A DNA stretch of 25,149 nt. It comes from JABWBD01 sp040768665 (GTDB lineage Bacteria; Planctomycetota; Planctomycetia; Pirellulales; Thermoguttaceae). The stretch is from the NCBI GenBank assembly GCA_040768665.1, contig JAXGMN010000098.1, forward strand, positions 1 to 25,149. The letters are read 5' to 3'. This document shows, piece after piece, positions 6,563-15,740 of the stretch. The notes beneath the pieces are model-generated. The model saw only the letters and a program-made list of their open reading frames with translations. It was not told where the DNA came from and ran no database searches. Every line of letters begins with the position of its first letter. Positions within the stretch are counted from its first letter, which is position 1. Position numbers and translations under genes: made by a program.

Positions 6563-9500
6563 TCAGAACGGCTTCCGCACGATTTCCGATTGCACCAGAT
6601 CGGGCAGGCTCACGGCGGCGAAATTCAGGTACATCCACTGCCCCAGGCTCAGCTTTTCCTGAGCGAGCACGCCGTGCAATCCGCAGACCGATTGCGGCGA
6701 GGCCACGTGCCAGGTGGCGCGCAGCAGGGCCGCCAACACTTCCGGATCCTTCTCGATCGAGTCGTAGAAGTAAACGAGGCCGTCCAGGGCCTGGACATTG
6801 CGGCCCTCGCCCCCGCGCCACCACGCCGAGTCGGCGGGCGTGACGTAGGGCAGAAACGTTTTGCGGAGAAACTGCCCGGTCTCGTCCTTAATGCCCGGCC
6901 CCTCGAGGAACTTGTTGGCCCAGACGAAGCTCTCGACGAAGGCCCCGGTGACCGTCCGATCGCAACGCGCCATCAGCCAGCGGGCATCGCGAACCGCCGC
7001 GTCGTTGTCCTTCGCGTCGCCGGTAAGCCGGGCGTGCATCGTCGCCGCCGCCAGCGTGCAGCCGATCGTGTAGGTGTTCTTTTCCGGAGCGAAAATCTTC
7101 GTGATCTCGTCGAGCCGCACGGTCGGCCGTTTTCCGTAATCCGTCTTGCACCAGCCGACTCCGATGCCTCCCCCTTCGCAGCGGAATGATTCGCGATACC
7201 CCATATACGCCCCGAGCGAGTCGAGAAACTGCTTCCGCCGGTTTTCGGGCGCGTAGGAGGCGAGCCTTGCGATCCCGCAGGCGATCTCGCCGCCGTCGGC
7301 CACGAAGCATTCGTTGCCATCTTCATGGTAGCCGTAGCCCATCAGGTAACCGCCGTCGGGCCGCTGCTCGGCGATGAGGGCTTCGCCCCAGCGGATCGCC
7401 GCGTCGAGGTATCGCTTGTCGCCGGTGAGGTCGTACGCCGCCAGGAGCCCGCGTGCGCCGCGGTTGTCGACGAATCCGACACCGGAGAACTTGCCGTCGC
7501 CTCGCTCGGCCTGTGTTCGAAGGAAACGGTCGCAAACGGCAATGAGCGCGCCGCGGACATCCACCGACGTGGAAAGGCGGTCGCAGCGCCCGTCGGCGGT
7601 TGCCAACTCGCAGTCGACGCGGTACTCCTTGCCGTACCATTGCTCGGCATCGACGTCGAGAACGGCGATCCGGCGCGACTCGCCGGGGGCCAATTCGACG
7701 GTTGTTGCGGCGGCAACGGTCGGTTCGGAACCTCCGCCGCTAGCGAGCCGGGCGCGCAACTCGACGTTCTGGGGAGCGGCATACGTGTTCATCACCCGGG
7801 CGTCGACTACCATTCGGACCTTGCGCCCGCTGACCTCGAACCTTGGCTCCAGACTGGCAAGCATGGGACCGTGGAGCACCCGATTGACAACCGCCGTCAG
7901 GGCGGCGCCTGCCGTTGGACTTTGGGGCGCAAACAGATCCGGCGACGTCACACCAAACGAAGCCCAACGGCTGCCCGCGTATTCTCCGCCGACGTGGAGG
8001 AAAAGCGCCCCCGCGACCTCGCCGTCCGGCGTGACCAACAGCGGTATCGTCCGCACCAGCCGCTTCGACGGGAGAAACGCGCGCCGGCCGGATTCGCTGG
8101 CCCGCAGCAACACCAGATCGTCTTCCAGAACCGTGGGGGTCGCACCCGAGATCGGGCCCTTCACGGCAAACTTGCCGGGCACGATTGCCTGGCCCGGGGC
8201 CGCATGGACGGATTGGGAGCGAAACGATTCCGCGCCGTGGTAAAGCGTGATCCGGCCCGGCGGGGGAAGTCTAAGTTCGGAGCCGAAGGCACGGCGGAGA
8301 TCGGCGTGGGCATTGAACAAGAGCGGCGGGTGCAACGGGCGCTCGGCTGCCATACCTGTCGATCGCCATTGGAGCTCGGCGATGGCGAATCGCCGCGGAC
8401 CTTTGCCGACCAGGGATGCGGGGAATCCCACGGCGACACGGCGGACCTCGCCCGGACGGAGATAGTCGCCCGGGCCTCCACGGGCATCGGTGGCGTAGGC
8501 GACGAAGGAGGAGGTCGGCACATCGTAGGCCCGCCACTGCGGCGAGAGGTCCACCACGGCTTTCCAGCGCGAGCCGTCCGTCGCGATCATCTCCAGACAG
8601 AGATGCCTGGTCTCGGAGTCTCCGCGGGCTTGGAAGTGAAGCACGTCGCAGGAGGGCGAGCCCTGCGCGGCGAACCAGAGATACTGGTACTGCTTCAGGT
8701 CCGGCAGGGCGGCTTCCAGGGCGGCTTCATTTCCCGGTCCGTCGACAAGCGAAAGCTTCGCCGGGACTTCGCCCGGCGCGGTGGAAGGTTTGAGCCCGGC
8801 CAGGAGCTCCGGCGAGATGGCCGCGATCGGCCGCGGAGCCGGAACGGCCGAACTGGATGCCGAGCCGGCGTAGACCGGATCGCGGAGACAGGGGCCGCCG
8901 AGCGTCAGCAGCGCACCGCCGTCGCGGAGATACGCGGCGAGCGCGTCGTGCGGCCCGACGGGATAATGCGGACCGTAAGGCAGCACCACCAGGTCGCAGC
9001 GGTCGGCCCGCAGGAGCCGCCGATCGGCCATCTCGCGGCGATCGAGAAGCGTTACTCCGTATCCGGCACTCGCGAGGACCGCGGCCAGGTGCTCCGGGGT
9101 GGAGGCGGGCGTGAGATCCTCGTCTTTCCAGACCACGACGGCACCTTTCTCCGACCGCGCCAGATCGCGCGTGGGGCTCTGCCGGCCCTCCACCGGTCCA
9201 AAGAAGACGTCGTCGACGAGCACCGTTCCGCGGCAGTCGTTCGTCTCGTTCCAGAAAGAGAAACGGACGACAACGTGGTGGGTCTTGTCCGGAAAGGGAA
9301 ACGGTGTGCCGGGGCCGACTGCCGCTTCGACCCTCGGCCAGCCTTCTTGGGGTGAGCGCTCATTCAGATTGCCGACGGTCTTCATCCCGAGGTATTTGGC
9401 ATCGCCGTCGTAGCAGTAAAACCGCAGGCCGAAAGTCCCTCGCGCGATCCCGCGATTGGCGATGCTGGCGGCCACGAGGTGCCGCCGGCCGGGGTCGAAA

Positions 9501-9763
9501 TCGAGCCCGGCCTCGATCGGCCGGCTGTCGATCCCGATATTCTCACCGTCGGCGGACAGCCGGGCGGCGGATCGGCCCGAGTGGGCTTCGTCGGACTCAC
9601 GGACGGTGACGACGGCACCATCGGCAAACGCCGAGCGCCACGCCCACCCCCCGCGCTCGAAACCGGGATTCGGGACGAGGTTGCAGTCGTCCGCGCGGAT
9701 CGCGCTAGAGGTGAAAGCCAGCGGCAGAATCATTGAGAATTGGGCGAGCGCGGAGCGGAGCAT
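6563..9763 (-). CDS. Large secreted protein: CBM-like, GATase-like and alpha-toroid domains
   Basis: The chosen start, MLRSALAQFSMILPLAF, begins a signal peptide that would be cleaved before DDCNLVPNPGFE, giving 1066 residues; the frame is open for another 113 codons upstream but those look non-coding. Residues about 30-190 form a jelly-roll carbohydrate-binding-like domain (NPGFERGGWAW ... VLVDDVFFGPV). About 205-300 resembles a class I glutamine-amidotransferase-like or trehalose-utilisation-like fold (LVVLPYGPHYPVGPHDAL, GGALLTLGGP). The middle is beta-rich. From about 745 to the end is a helical repeat region (KYLDAAIRWGEALI, NTYTIGCTLAAATMHARL) like the alpha/alpha toroids of polysaccharide lyases and glycosidases. 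I infer a role in extracellular polysaccharide breakdown, but no catalytic residues can be assigned. The gene diverges from the selenoprotein gene. Confidence 0.8.
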   Translation of the reverse strand: MLRSALAQFSMILPLAFTSSAIRADDCNLVPNPGFERGGWAWRSAFADGAVVTVRESDEAHSGRSAARLSADGENIGIDSRPIEAGLDFDPGRRHLVAASIANRGIARGTFGLRFYCYDGDAKYLGMKTVGNLNERSPQEGWPRVEAAVGPGTPFPFPDKTHHVVVRFSFWNETNDCRGTVLVDDVFFGPVEGRQSPTRDLARSEKGAVVVWKDEDLTPASTPEHLAAVLASAGYGVTLLDRREMADRRLLRADRCDLVVLPYGPHYPVGPHDALAAYLRDGGALLTLGGPCLRDPVYAGSASSSAVPAPRPIAAISPELLAGLKPSTAPGEVPAKLSLVDGPGNEAALEAALPDLKQYQYLWFAAQGSPSCDVLHFQARGDSETRHLCLEMIATDGSRWKAVVDLSPQWRAYDVPTSSFVAYATDARGGPGDYLRPGEVRRVAVGFPASLVGKGPRRFAIAELQWRSTGMAAERPLHPPLLFNAHADLRRAFGSELRLPPPGRITLYHGAESFRSQSVHAAPGQAIVPGKFAVKGPISGATPTVLEDDLVLLRASESGRRAFLPSKRLVRTIPLLVTPDGEVAGALFLHVGGEYAGSRWASFGVTSPDLFAPQSPTAGAALTAVVNRVLHGPMLASLEPRFEVSGRKVRMVVDARVMNTYAAPQNVELRARLASGGGSEPTVAAATTVELAPGESRRIAVLDVDAEQWYGKEYRVDCELATADGRCDRLSTSVDVRGALIAVCDRFLRTQAERGDGKFSGVGFVDNRGARGLLAAYDLTGDKRYLDAAIRWGEALIAEQRPDGGYLMGYGYHEDGNECFVADGGEIACGIARLASYAPENRRKQFLDSLGAYMGYRESFRCEGGGIGVGWCKTDYGKRPTVRLDEITKIFAPEKNTYTIGCTLAAATMHARLTGDAKDNDAAVRDARWLMARCDRTVTGAFVESFVWANKFLEGPGIKDETGQFLRKTFLPYVTPADSAWWRGGEGRNVQALDGLVYFYDSIEKDPEVLAALLRATWHVASPQSVCGLHGVLAQEKLSLGQWMYLNFAAVSLPDLVQSEIVRKPF

Positions 9764-9884
9764 GAGCAAGTTGGTCCCGTCGATTTGTAGTAATGTGGTT
9801 TGGCTGTCTTTCAGGTTGACGCATCGGCCCCGTTGAATCAAGCCCTCGACCTCGCGATGTCCTTTCGGAGCAGTTCTGCATTTT

Positions 9885-10024
9885 CTAGCTGGCGAACCTT
9901 TGGCCCCTGCCGCACGAGGCGGCAGGGGGCCGGAAGTGCGTTGGAGGACGCGTGCTAGCTGCCTAACCTCGTTCACCCGTGGCACGAGGCCACGGGGGTC
10001 CTGGAGATGTGTAGGACGACGAGC
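9885..10024. repeat. Two tandem about 70-bp units, each with a GCACGAGGC hairpin
   Basis: CTAGCTG-C-AACCT occurs at 9885 and again at 9955, a 70-bp period. Each unit contains a hairpin centred on GCACGAGGC: GGCCCCTGCC / GGCAGGGGGCC in unit 1 (9902-9931) and ACCCGTG / CACGGGGGT in unit 2 (9975-9999). The stem sequences differ between units, yet each pairs within itself. The units lie in the divergent region between the secreted protein and the selenoprotein genes. Outside them, 9764-9884 and 10025-10158 show no gene; they must hold the promoters of both genes, but I cannot place clear -35/-10 boxes. Confidence 0.6.
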
Positions 10025-10158
10025 TCCGCAAGCGGGACCTACTTCTGTGCCAAAAGAATTTCTGCATGTCTGCGGAACCTTGGGGCGGTTCGTGGGTTTC
10101 ATAGACAGGGAGTGTTTGTCGGCATCCCTGTGGATCGGTTCTCATGGTGGGGAGCACA

Positions 10159-12096
10159 ATGAAACAGAAAGAAATCAAGGCACCTTCGCTTCGATACCTG
10201 CTCAGTTTATCGAGTGGAATCGTCGTTGTCCTGCTGGCGGGTTTTAATGGGATCGTCTCGGTTTCCGCCGGAGCTTTCGGCGCCGAGGCGCCGATGCAAG
10301 AGGCCAAGACGGCGGTTCCCAAAGACCCGGTTGAACCGGTATACAGCGTCGTGAGCCCTCTCGGTGATTCTACCGTGAAGAGGATCACGATGGCTTCGCG
10401 CCTCGACAACTTGGCGGGCAAGACGGTCTGCCTGGTGTGGAATCATGCGTTCAAAGCCGATGTCACCCTTCCCGCAATCGCAGAATCGTTGAAGAGCAAG
10501 TATCCCGAAATCAAGATCGTTCCTTACACGGAAATGGATGCCGCGATTCGGGCGGCGGGTCGTGACGACTCTTCGACGACAGACGCGGCAACCCTGCAGG
10601 CCGTGCTCAAGGAACAAGACTGCGAGGCAGTGATCAGTGGAAACGGCGGATGAGGGACATGCACTCCCCGCGCGGTCCGCGCGGTCGTCGAAGCTGAGAA
10701 ATTGGGTATTCCGGGTGTGGTTGTGACCGCTCCGGGTTTTGACGAGCAGGCGCGCGCCGTGGCCATGGATCTGGGCGTGCCCTCCTTGCAGGTTGCCGTC
10801 TATCCGGGGCCATTTGATCTTCACTCGAAGGCGCAACTCCAGCAAAACAGCAAACTGGTCGTTGTCCCTCAAATCATCCAGGCGCTGACCAAGCCGATAC
10901 CGGCGGCCGATACCGTTGAGAGAACCAAGGAAGTTGTATTTACCGGTTCGATCGATGCCATCAACCGGTACTTCACCGATTACAACTGGAGTGATGGGCT
11001 GGCCATTGTTCCGCCGACCGTAGAGAGAATCCAGGAATTTCTCCAATACACCGATTACTCCCCCGACGAGGAGATCGCGGTGCTCCCGTCGGCAAATCTG
11101 AGGGCAACGCCATGGAACATCGCGGCGAATGGGGTGATGGCCGGTTGCCGGCCTGAGCATATGCCCGTGCTGATCGCGGCGGTCAAGGCAATGGGCGACC
11201 CTGCGTTCCGATTACACATGTCGGGCGGCAGCACCCATTCGTTTGTGCATTTCTATCTCATGAACGGTCCACTGGCCAGACAGCTTCGGATTGATCATGG
11301 CCAAGGCCTGATCGCTCACGCGACGAACCAGGTCATCGGCCGTGCTTTGGGGCTGATCGAGAGGAATATCGCGGGTTTCCGAATCAAGGAAACGCAGATG
11401 GGCACTTTCGGCAAAACCCAATCCTGGGTACTGGCGGAAGATGAAGAGGCCCTGGAGAAGATCGGATGGAATCCGTATCACGTGGATAAGGGTTTCTCGA
11501 GCGATGTGAGCACCGTTGCCGCAGCCAATAGTGCCATATGGGGGCAGAATCTCATTCCGGCAACATCCGATCCTGAAAAAGTCATGCAACTCATGGCCTA
11601 TGGGGTTACTCGCGGCGAAATGTTTGCCAGCGGCATGATTGATTCGCGCCGGTATCTTCTGGTGACGCCGGGAGTGGCCGAGTTGCTTGCGGACGGAGGG
11701 TATAGCAAGAGAAGTCTGATCGACGACCTGACGAAGAATTCGAGAAGGATCACCTACGAATGGGCTTTTTCGAAAGTATACGGCTCGTTCGGCCTGGTGT
11801 TGGGATCCTTTGAAGAGGAGCTCGCAAGGTCTATGAGGGCACCCGGTGCAGAGAAGGGAAAATTGCCACCGTGGTATCCAAGATTCCCGGGATGGGAAGA
11901 GATTGTGACCACCCCGGCCGCCACACGTGGGAGACTACAGATTATCGTATGCGGGGATCCGAATCGAAACAAAGTCCAGACGCTGGCCGGCGGCATGGGC
12001 GGGGCGATCGAGAAGATCCGGCTGCCGGCAAATTGGGATGAGCTTATGGAAAAAGCGGGATACCCACCGCTTCGCGAGTTCTCTATCGGGAAATAA
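10159..12096 (+). CDS. UGSC-family selenoprotein with in-frame UGA (Sec165)
   Basis: Two same-frame segments, 10159-10650 and 10654-12096, are separated only by TGA at 10651-10653. Read through as selenocysteine, the protein has 645 residues and the motif GNGG-U-GTCTPRAV, with U165 and C168 spaced as in a UxxC redox pair. This fits the UGSC (seleno)protein family, whose motif is U/C-G-S/T-C. The start ATG at 10159 has GGGGAG six bases upstream. Residues 1-43 form a signal peptide or membrane anchor (IVVVLLAGF), so the protein is likely exported. Residues about 75-245 are the UGSC domain. From about 255 is a second conserved region (YNWSDGLAIVPPT, NGVMAGCRPEHMPVL, NGPLARQL) that commonly follows UGSC domains in longer homologues. 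The function of the family is not established to my knowledge; a thiol/selenol redox role is an inference. A nonsense mutation of a Cys codon is the main alternative, but the hairpin after the UGA argues against it. Confidence 0.85.
10651..10684 (+). promoter_or_regulatory. UGA codon with bacterial SECIS-like hairpin
   Basis: After the TGA (10651-10653), CCGCGC (10668-10673) and GCGCGG (10679-10684) form a perfect 6-bp GC stem around the loop GGTCC. The loop begins with G-G-U, and its first base lies 21 nt after the UGA. Bacterial SECIS elements are expected within the coding region just downstream of UGA, with a G early in a small apical loop about 16-37 nt away. This is a structural match by eye; SelB binding is not shown. 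Confidence 0.72.
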
Positions 12097-12211
12097 GCGG
12101 CAAGTTCCCTGGTTGTTGCGGCGTGGCACGGATAACAACGAGGAACAACAAATGGCTGGGTTGCCTTGCTTGCGTTATGCTTCCATCGGCGCGTTCGGGG
12201 GCGATTCGTGT
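12097..12211. other. Spacer after the selenoprotein gene
   Basis: No gene is visible here. Together with 12278-12357 and 12419-12497 it makes up the remainder of the 401-bp convergent intergenic region, which otherwise consists of two CACTGCTTG hairpins. Confidence 0.4.
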
Positions 12212-12277
12212 GCCACTGCTTGGGATTAAATGGGTTCTCTTAAACGGAAAGATCGTTCTACAATCCCAAGCAGTGCC
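12212..12277. repeat. CACTGCTTG hairpin, copy A
   Basis: Arms GCCACTGCTTGGGATT (12212-12227) and AATCCCAAGCAGTGCC (12262-12277) pair with a single mismatch; the loop is 34 nt. It lies between convergent genes and may serve as a terminator for either strand, although no long T-run follows. Confidence 0.72.
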
Positions 12278-12357
12278 GCGGAGCGGACCGACCTGCCTAT
12301 TCCCGAGCTATCTGAACGACTCGCGCAAATCGGAAAATCACCTGATCCCTGCATGAA

Positions 12358-12418
12358 CACTGCTTGGAGTTGTGGTAAGCCCGGTCCCAATGGCACGTCT
12401 GTACAACTCCAAGCAGTG
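12358..12418. repeat. CACTGCTTG hairpin, copy B
   Basis: CACTGCTTGGAGTTGT (12358-12373) and ACAACTCCAAGCAGTG (12403-12418) are exact inverted complements over 16 bp with a 29-nt loop. Compared with copy A, the outer CACTGCTTG is the same but the inner stem has changed on both sides. Confidence 0.78.
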
Positions 12419-12497
12419 CCACACCAATCGCAGTCCAACGCGCTGGCGCAGGCAATGCCACCCGCCACGGGCAAGAACGGCCTGTCGAAACGGACGT

Positions 12498-15400
12498 TCA
12501 CAAGCGGACCAACACGACCTCCCACGGATCCAGCCTCAGGTCGATCGGTTTCCCGTTCCAGTGTAGGCGGCCGGTCTGGGGTTTGTCTGTGATGTTCACC
12601 GCCACGACCGCTTCGCTGCCGTCGGGCGCTCGGAAGGCATTGTGCAGGATGGCGGGAAACTCGCGTTCCAGGCGACTGGCGTCCTCGATTTTCATCCACA
12701 GGCTGAGCCGGTAGGACTTGCCCTTTTGAAGCGTATCCCCGTCGACGGGCAGAGTCTGAGAAAGATGGACGACGTCGTCTTCACCGTTGGTCAACCGAAG
12801 GGCGAACTTGCCTCCACGTTTGTTCTGCTCGTCGCGGGCGAATTTCCCCGTACAGGGCACTTCCCCCCAGCGTTTGGCCGCTGTCCAGCCGGGCGGTTCG
12901 GCGGCCGGGTCGGGCCATTGCTCGAAACCGCCGTTGGACAGCACATCGCGTCTGGTATCGAGATCGGTCAGGTGGATCTCGTCGAACCAGAAACGTCCCT
13001 TGACCTGGAGAAACAGGTGCATCGTGCTGCGCTCGGCCGATTCCGGCAGCGAGAAGCGGACTTCTCTTTGCACCCAGTCCGTGTCGCCCGACAGGTCGAT
13101 CGCCGCTGTCTGGACGATCTTGCTGCCGCTTCCGTAGATGTGCAGCGGAACCCGCGCGCCGATCGGCCGCGATGTGGCGTAGGCAGTCTTCTCCGCAACG
13201 AGGCGAGGCGGATGGAGCATGCGTCCGAACAAGAGGTAGGGGCATCCCTCGCCGTGGTACAGCTTGATCCACTGCTCGGCGAGCTTGTGCTCTGCCGAAA
13301 GGATCGGCTGGTGCATGACGGTTTGGTGCGTGCCGTCACTGCCGCGTTTTTCCAGGGCCACGTCATCCACCCACGCCTTACAGGGTCCGGTCAACTCGGT
13401 TGCGACCACTAGACGCACGGTCCGCCTCGGGATCGTGAACGCGGCCTCGACGCGTTGCCAGTCGTTGCACGGGGCGAGCGCAGTGTGCCAATTGCCCGTT
13501 GCGACCCCGTCGGCATCCAGCGCCTTGATGTCGAGTTTGCTCGCTTCTTGGAGTGTGTCCGCTTTCAGCCAGAGGCTCAGTCGATAGGACTCTCCGACTT
13601 TGGGGCCATGACTGCCCACTTCGCGTTCGTGCTCGCCGACTCCGATGCTCTGTGCCAAGCGCAGTGTCTCGCCGCGGCGCGGGGTTTCAAGCCGCAGGCT
13701 GAATCGGCCGCTGTGCTTGACCTGCGGATCGCAGCCGCACGAGCCGTCCGAAGGCGGAACGTCCGATCCTTGCGGCAAGATCCATCCATCGGGCGCATGG
13801 TCGGTACACTGTTCGAAGCCGCCGTTTTCGATCGCGGGCACTGGTTGGAGCGGCCAGTGCGGCACTACGTGGGGCATCTGCCCGTCGACGAGGCTGTGGG
13901 CCATTAGGAGCATATTGCCGCCGGCCGGTTTGCCGCGAAAACCCTCCGGATTGCTTTGAAAAAAGGGCACGAATTCATGGTACAGGTAGGCGAACACCGA
14001 TGCCGGCTCGCGTTGCAATGTACCCGCATCCCAGTAGACTTCGAAGTCGCGATAGTCTTGGATGCCGATCTCCTGGAGGAAGAACTCTTGGGCTCCCTCG
14101 AACCCCAGAATCACCTCGGGGTTCAACTGCCGCGACGCATCACGCATCGTTTCGAGTTGCTGCCGAAAGGCTTCGACGAACCACGGCCCCGGCCCGGGCG
14201 GATGGCCGTGCTGGCGACTGTAACAGCATCCGCGGTCCCGCGGACCGCAACCATAAGTCACCTGGTCGACCTGGATGAGATCCGCACCGCGCCTGGTGAG
14301 TTCGGTGGCGGTGCGGTCCAGCCATTGCCGAGTCCAGGCGTCACCGCGACAGAGGACGCAGTTCGTTCCGCCGCCGAGCCAGAAGTCGGTTCTGGCGAAC
14401 GGAGGACCATCGCGGGTCAACACCGAGTGCGGCTGAGCGACTTTCTCGAAATGGTCGCGATCATCCAGCTTGAATGTCCCGTCTTCGTGCCGGCCGAAAG
14501 TCACGGCCCAGTGGTATCCCGAAGGCCAGAAAAAGGGATGACCGCCGACATCCGTGACCGCCTTCACGCGCTGCCGGAGGCCTTCCTCCGATGGATACGG
14601 CGGGAAGTAGTGGGGAGATATCCACGAGGCGACCCGTTCCCATCCCCAAAACGTCGCAATGAGCGGCACCTCCGGGAAATGCTTTTGCCAGTAGCTCTTC
14701 AGCCATCCGTCGATCTGGTCGAGATGGGAATACCAATCGCGATGATACTCCAATCGCACATTCGGCTGGTAATAGGTGTGCCTCCGCCGGAACCGCACCA
14801 TTGCCGGTCCTTGCTTCAACCACTGGGGCACGTCGTTGCGTTGGGCCAGCGTGCGGGCACACCAGGGCTGTTTGAGGGCCCATGCCTTGTAGAGGTCCGC
14901 GGCATCGCGCCAGCCGGTCGGCAAGGCCGGGTCTAGGGAGCGAAACGTCGCCTGGGCGACGGCGTAGCCCAAATCAAAACGCTCCGCCATGTCGTGGTAG
15001 CAGTGCCGCTCCCAGCCGAATTCCAGACCCGACGCGGTCCGCTGAAAACGAAGCCGCTTCGGACATCCCCGGCTATCTTGCGTGGCGGAGTAGAAGCCGC
15101 AGCGTGCGTCGTAGTAGCACGCGAACTGGGCGGCCAGAGGGCCTGGTTGGCCGAAAGCGACGCCCCTGCCCACAGGCCACCGGCTCGGATGCGGATAGAC
15201 GCCTCCTCGAACCTCACCGGCCACGAACGCGTCGTTCACCTCGTCTTCGCGCACAGCAGCACGAAGGACGACCAGCGGATACTCCACGCTTTCCAGGATC
15301 AGCGATTCCGGGCCGTCTAGCGCGAATTGCCAGAGGATACTTGCATCATCCGCTCCGACGGAGACCGTGCATTCGGCTGCGAGGGATCGTCCCCCCAGGT

Positions 15401-15740
15401 TTTTGAACGTCAATCTGGCGACCTTGCCCGATGCGTGTTCTTCCACGGCGTAGGCGACCGTCTTGGCGTCGCGGCTTGTGAGCCAGATCAGTTCGCCCGA
15501 TGGATCGCCGGGCTTGGAAAGCCCCAGTCGGAACAAGGCGGCCGCAGGATCCTTGGCGACGAGTTCTTGTTCCGTTGCGTTGTCGACGAGAGAGACAATC
15601 GCGCCATAGGCTTCTCTGTCGATCGTGACCGTCGATCGCTCGTTGCGCAGGAACAGCTTGTCGGGTTCGTCGCCTGCCAAATGACCCGCAAGGCCCAGGA
15701 CCGGCACCAGCCAAAGCCAACATTTCACGTCGGTTGTCAT
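12498..15740 (-). CDS. Secreted DUF6259-like glycoside hydrolase with carbohydrate-binding-like inserts
   Basis: A 1080-residue protein with an N-terminal signal peptide (MTTDVKCWLWLVPVLGLAG) and AGGAAC upstream of the ATG. Residues about 25-280 form a beta-rich N-terminal domain. About 280-620 looks like a TIM-barrel domain of the DUF6259 / GH-like type (ISPHYFPPYPSEEGLRQ, ADLIQVDQVTYGCG, NPEVILGFEGAQEFF); the Asp and Glu in the last two motifs are candidate catalytic residues, by inference only. Two segments beginning ENGGFEQ (about 645) and SNGGFEQWPD (about 935) resemble CBM4/9-like jelly rolls. Between and after them, stretches such as LYHGEGCPYLLFGRML and VAVNITDKPQTGRLHW look like the split C-terminal sandwich of the hydrolase. 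A polysaccharide-degrading role outside the cytoplasm is likely; the substrate is unknown. Confidence 0.82.
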   Translation of the reverse strand: MTTDVKCWLWLVPVLGLAGHLAGDEPDKLFLRNERSTVTIDREAYGAIVSLVDNATEQELVAKDPAAALFRLGLSKPGDPSGELIWLTSRDAKTVAYAVEEHASGKVARLTFKNLGGRSLAAECTVSVGADDASILWQFALDGPESLILESVEYPLVVLRAAVREDEVNDAFVAGEVRGGVYPHPSRWPVGRGVAFGQPGPLAAQFACYYDARCGFYSATQDSRGCPKRLRFQRTASGLEFGWERHCYHDMAERFDLGYAVAQATFRSLDPALPTGWRDAADLYKAWALKQPWCARTLAQRNDVPQWLKQGPAMVRFRRRHTYYQPNVRLEYHRDWYSHLDQIDGWLKSYWQKHFPEVPLIATFWGWERVASWISPHYFPPYPSEEGLRQRVKAVTDVGGHPFFWPSGYHWAVTFGRHEDGTFKLDDRDHFEKVAQPHSVLTRDGPPFARTDFWLGGGTNCVLCRGDAWTRQWLDRTATELTRRGADLIQVDQVTYGCGPRDRGCCYSRQHGHPPGPGPWFVEAFRQQLETMRDASRQLNPEVILGFEGAQEFFLQEIGIQDYRDFEVYWDAGTLQREPASVFAYLYHEFVPFFQSNPEGFRGKPAGGNMLLMAHSLVDGQMPHVVPHWPLQPVPAIENGGFEQCTDHAPDGWILPQGSDVPPSDGSCGCDPQVKHSGRFSLRLETPRRGETLRLAQSIGVGEHEREVGSHGPKVGESYRLSLWLKADTLQEASKLDIKALDADGVATGNWHTALAPCNDWQRVEAAFTIPRRTVRLVVATELTGPCKAWVDDVALEKRGSDGTHQTVMHQPILSAEHKLAEQWIKLYHGEGCPYLLFGRMLHPPRLVAEKTAYATSRPIGARVPLHIYGSGSKIVQTAAIDLSGDTDWVQREVRFSLPESAERSTMHLFLQVKGRFWFDEIHLTDLDTRRDVLSNGGFEQWPDPAAEPPGWTAAKRWGEVPCTGKFARDEQNKRGGKFALRLTNGEDDVVHLSQTLPVDGDTLQKGKSYRLSLWMKIEDASRLEREFPAILHNAFRAPDGSEAVVAVNITDKPQTGRLHWNGKPIDLRLDPWEVVLVRL

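Noticed and set aside
7325..9355. A 676-codon plus-strand frame over the 1066-residue secreted protein gene
   Set aside because: The opposite strand encodes recognisable domains with a signal peptide; the plus-strand translation has no recognisable feature.
10207..11160. A 317-codon minus-strand frame over the selenoprotein gene
   Set aside because: Its translation shows no family resemblance, whereas the plus strand encodes conserved motifs on both sides of the UGA.
10144..12096. Reading the selenoprotein locus as a nonsense-mutated pseudogene or as two separate genes
   Set aside because: The frame is unbroken on both sides of one TGA, the TGA falls exactly at the family's Sec/Cys position, a SECIS-like hairpin follows, and the downstream part would have to start at an unsupported TTG.
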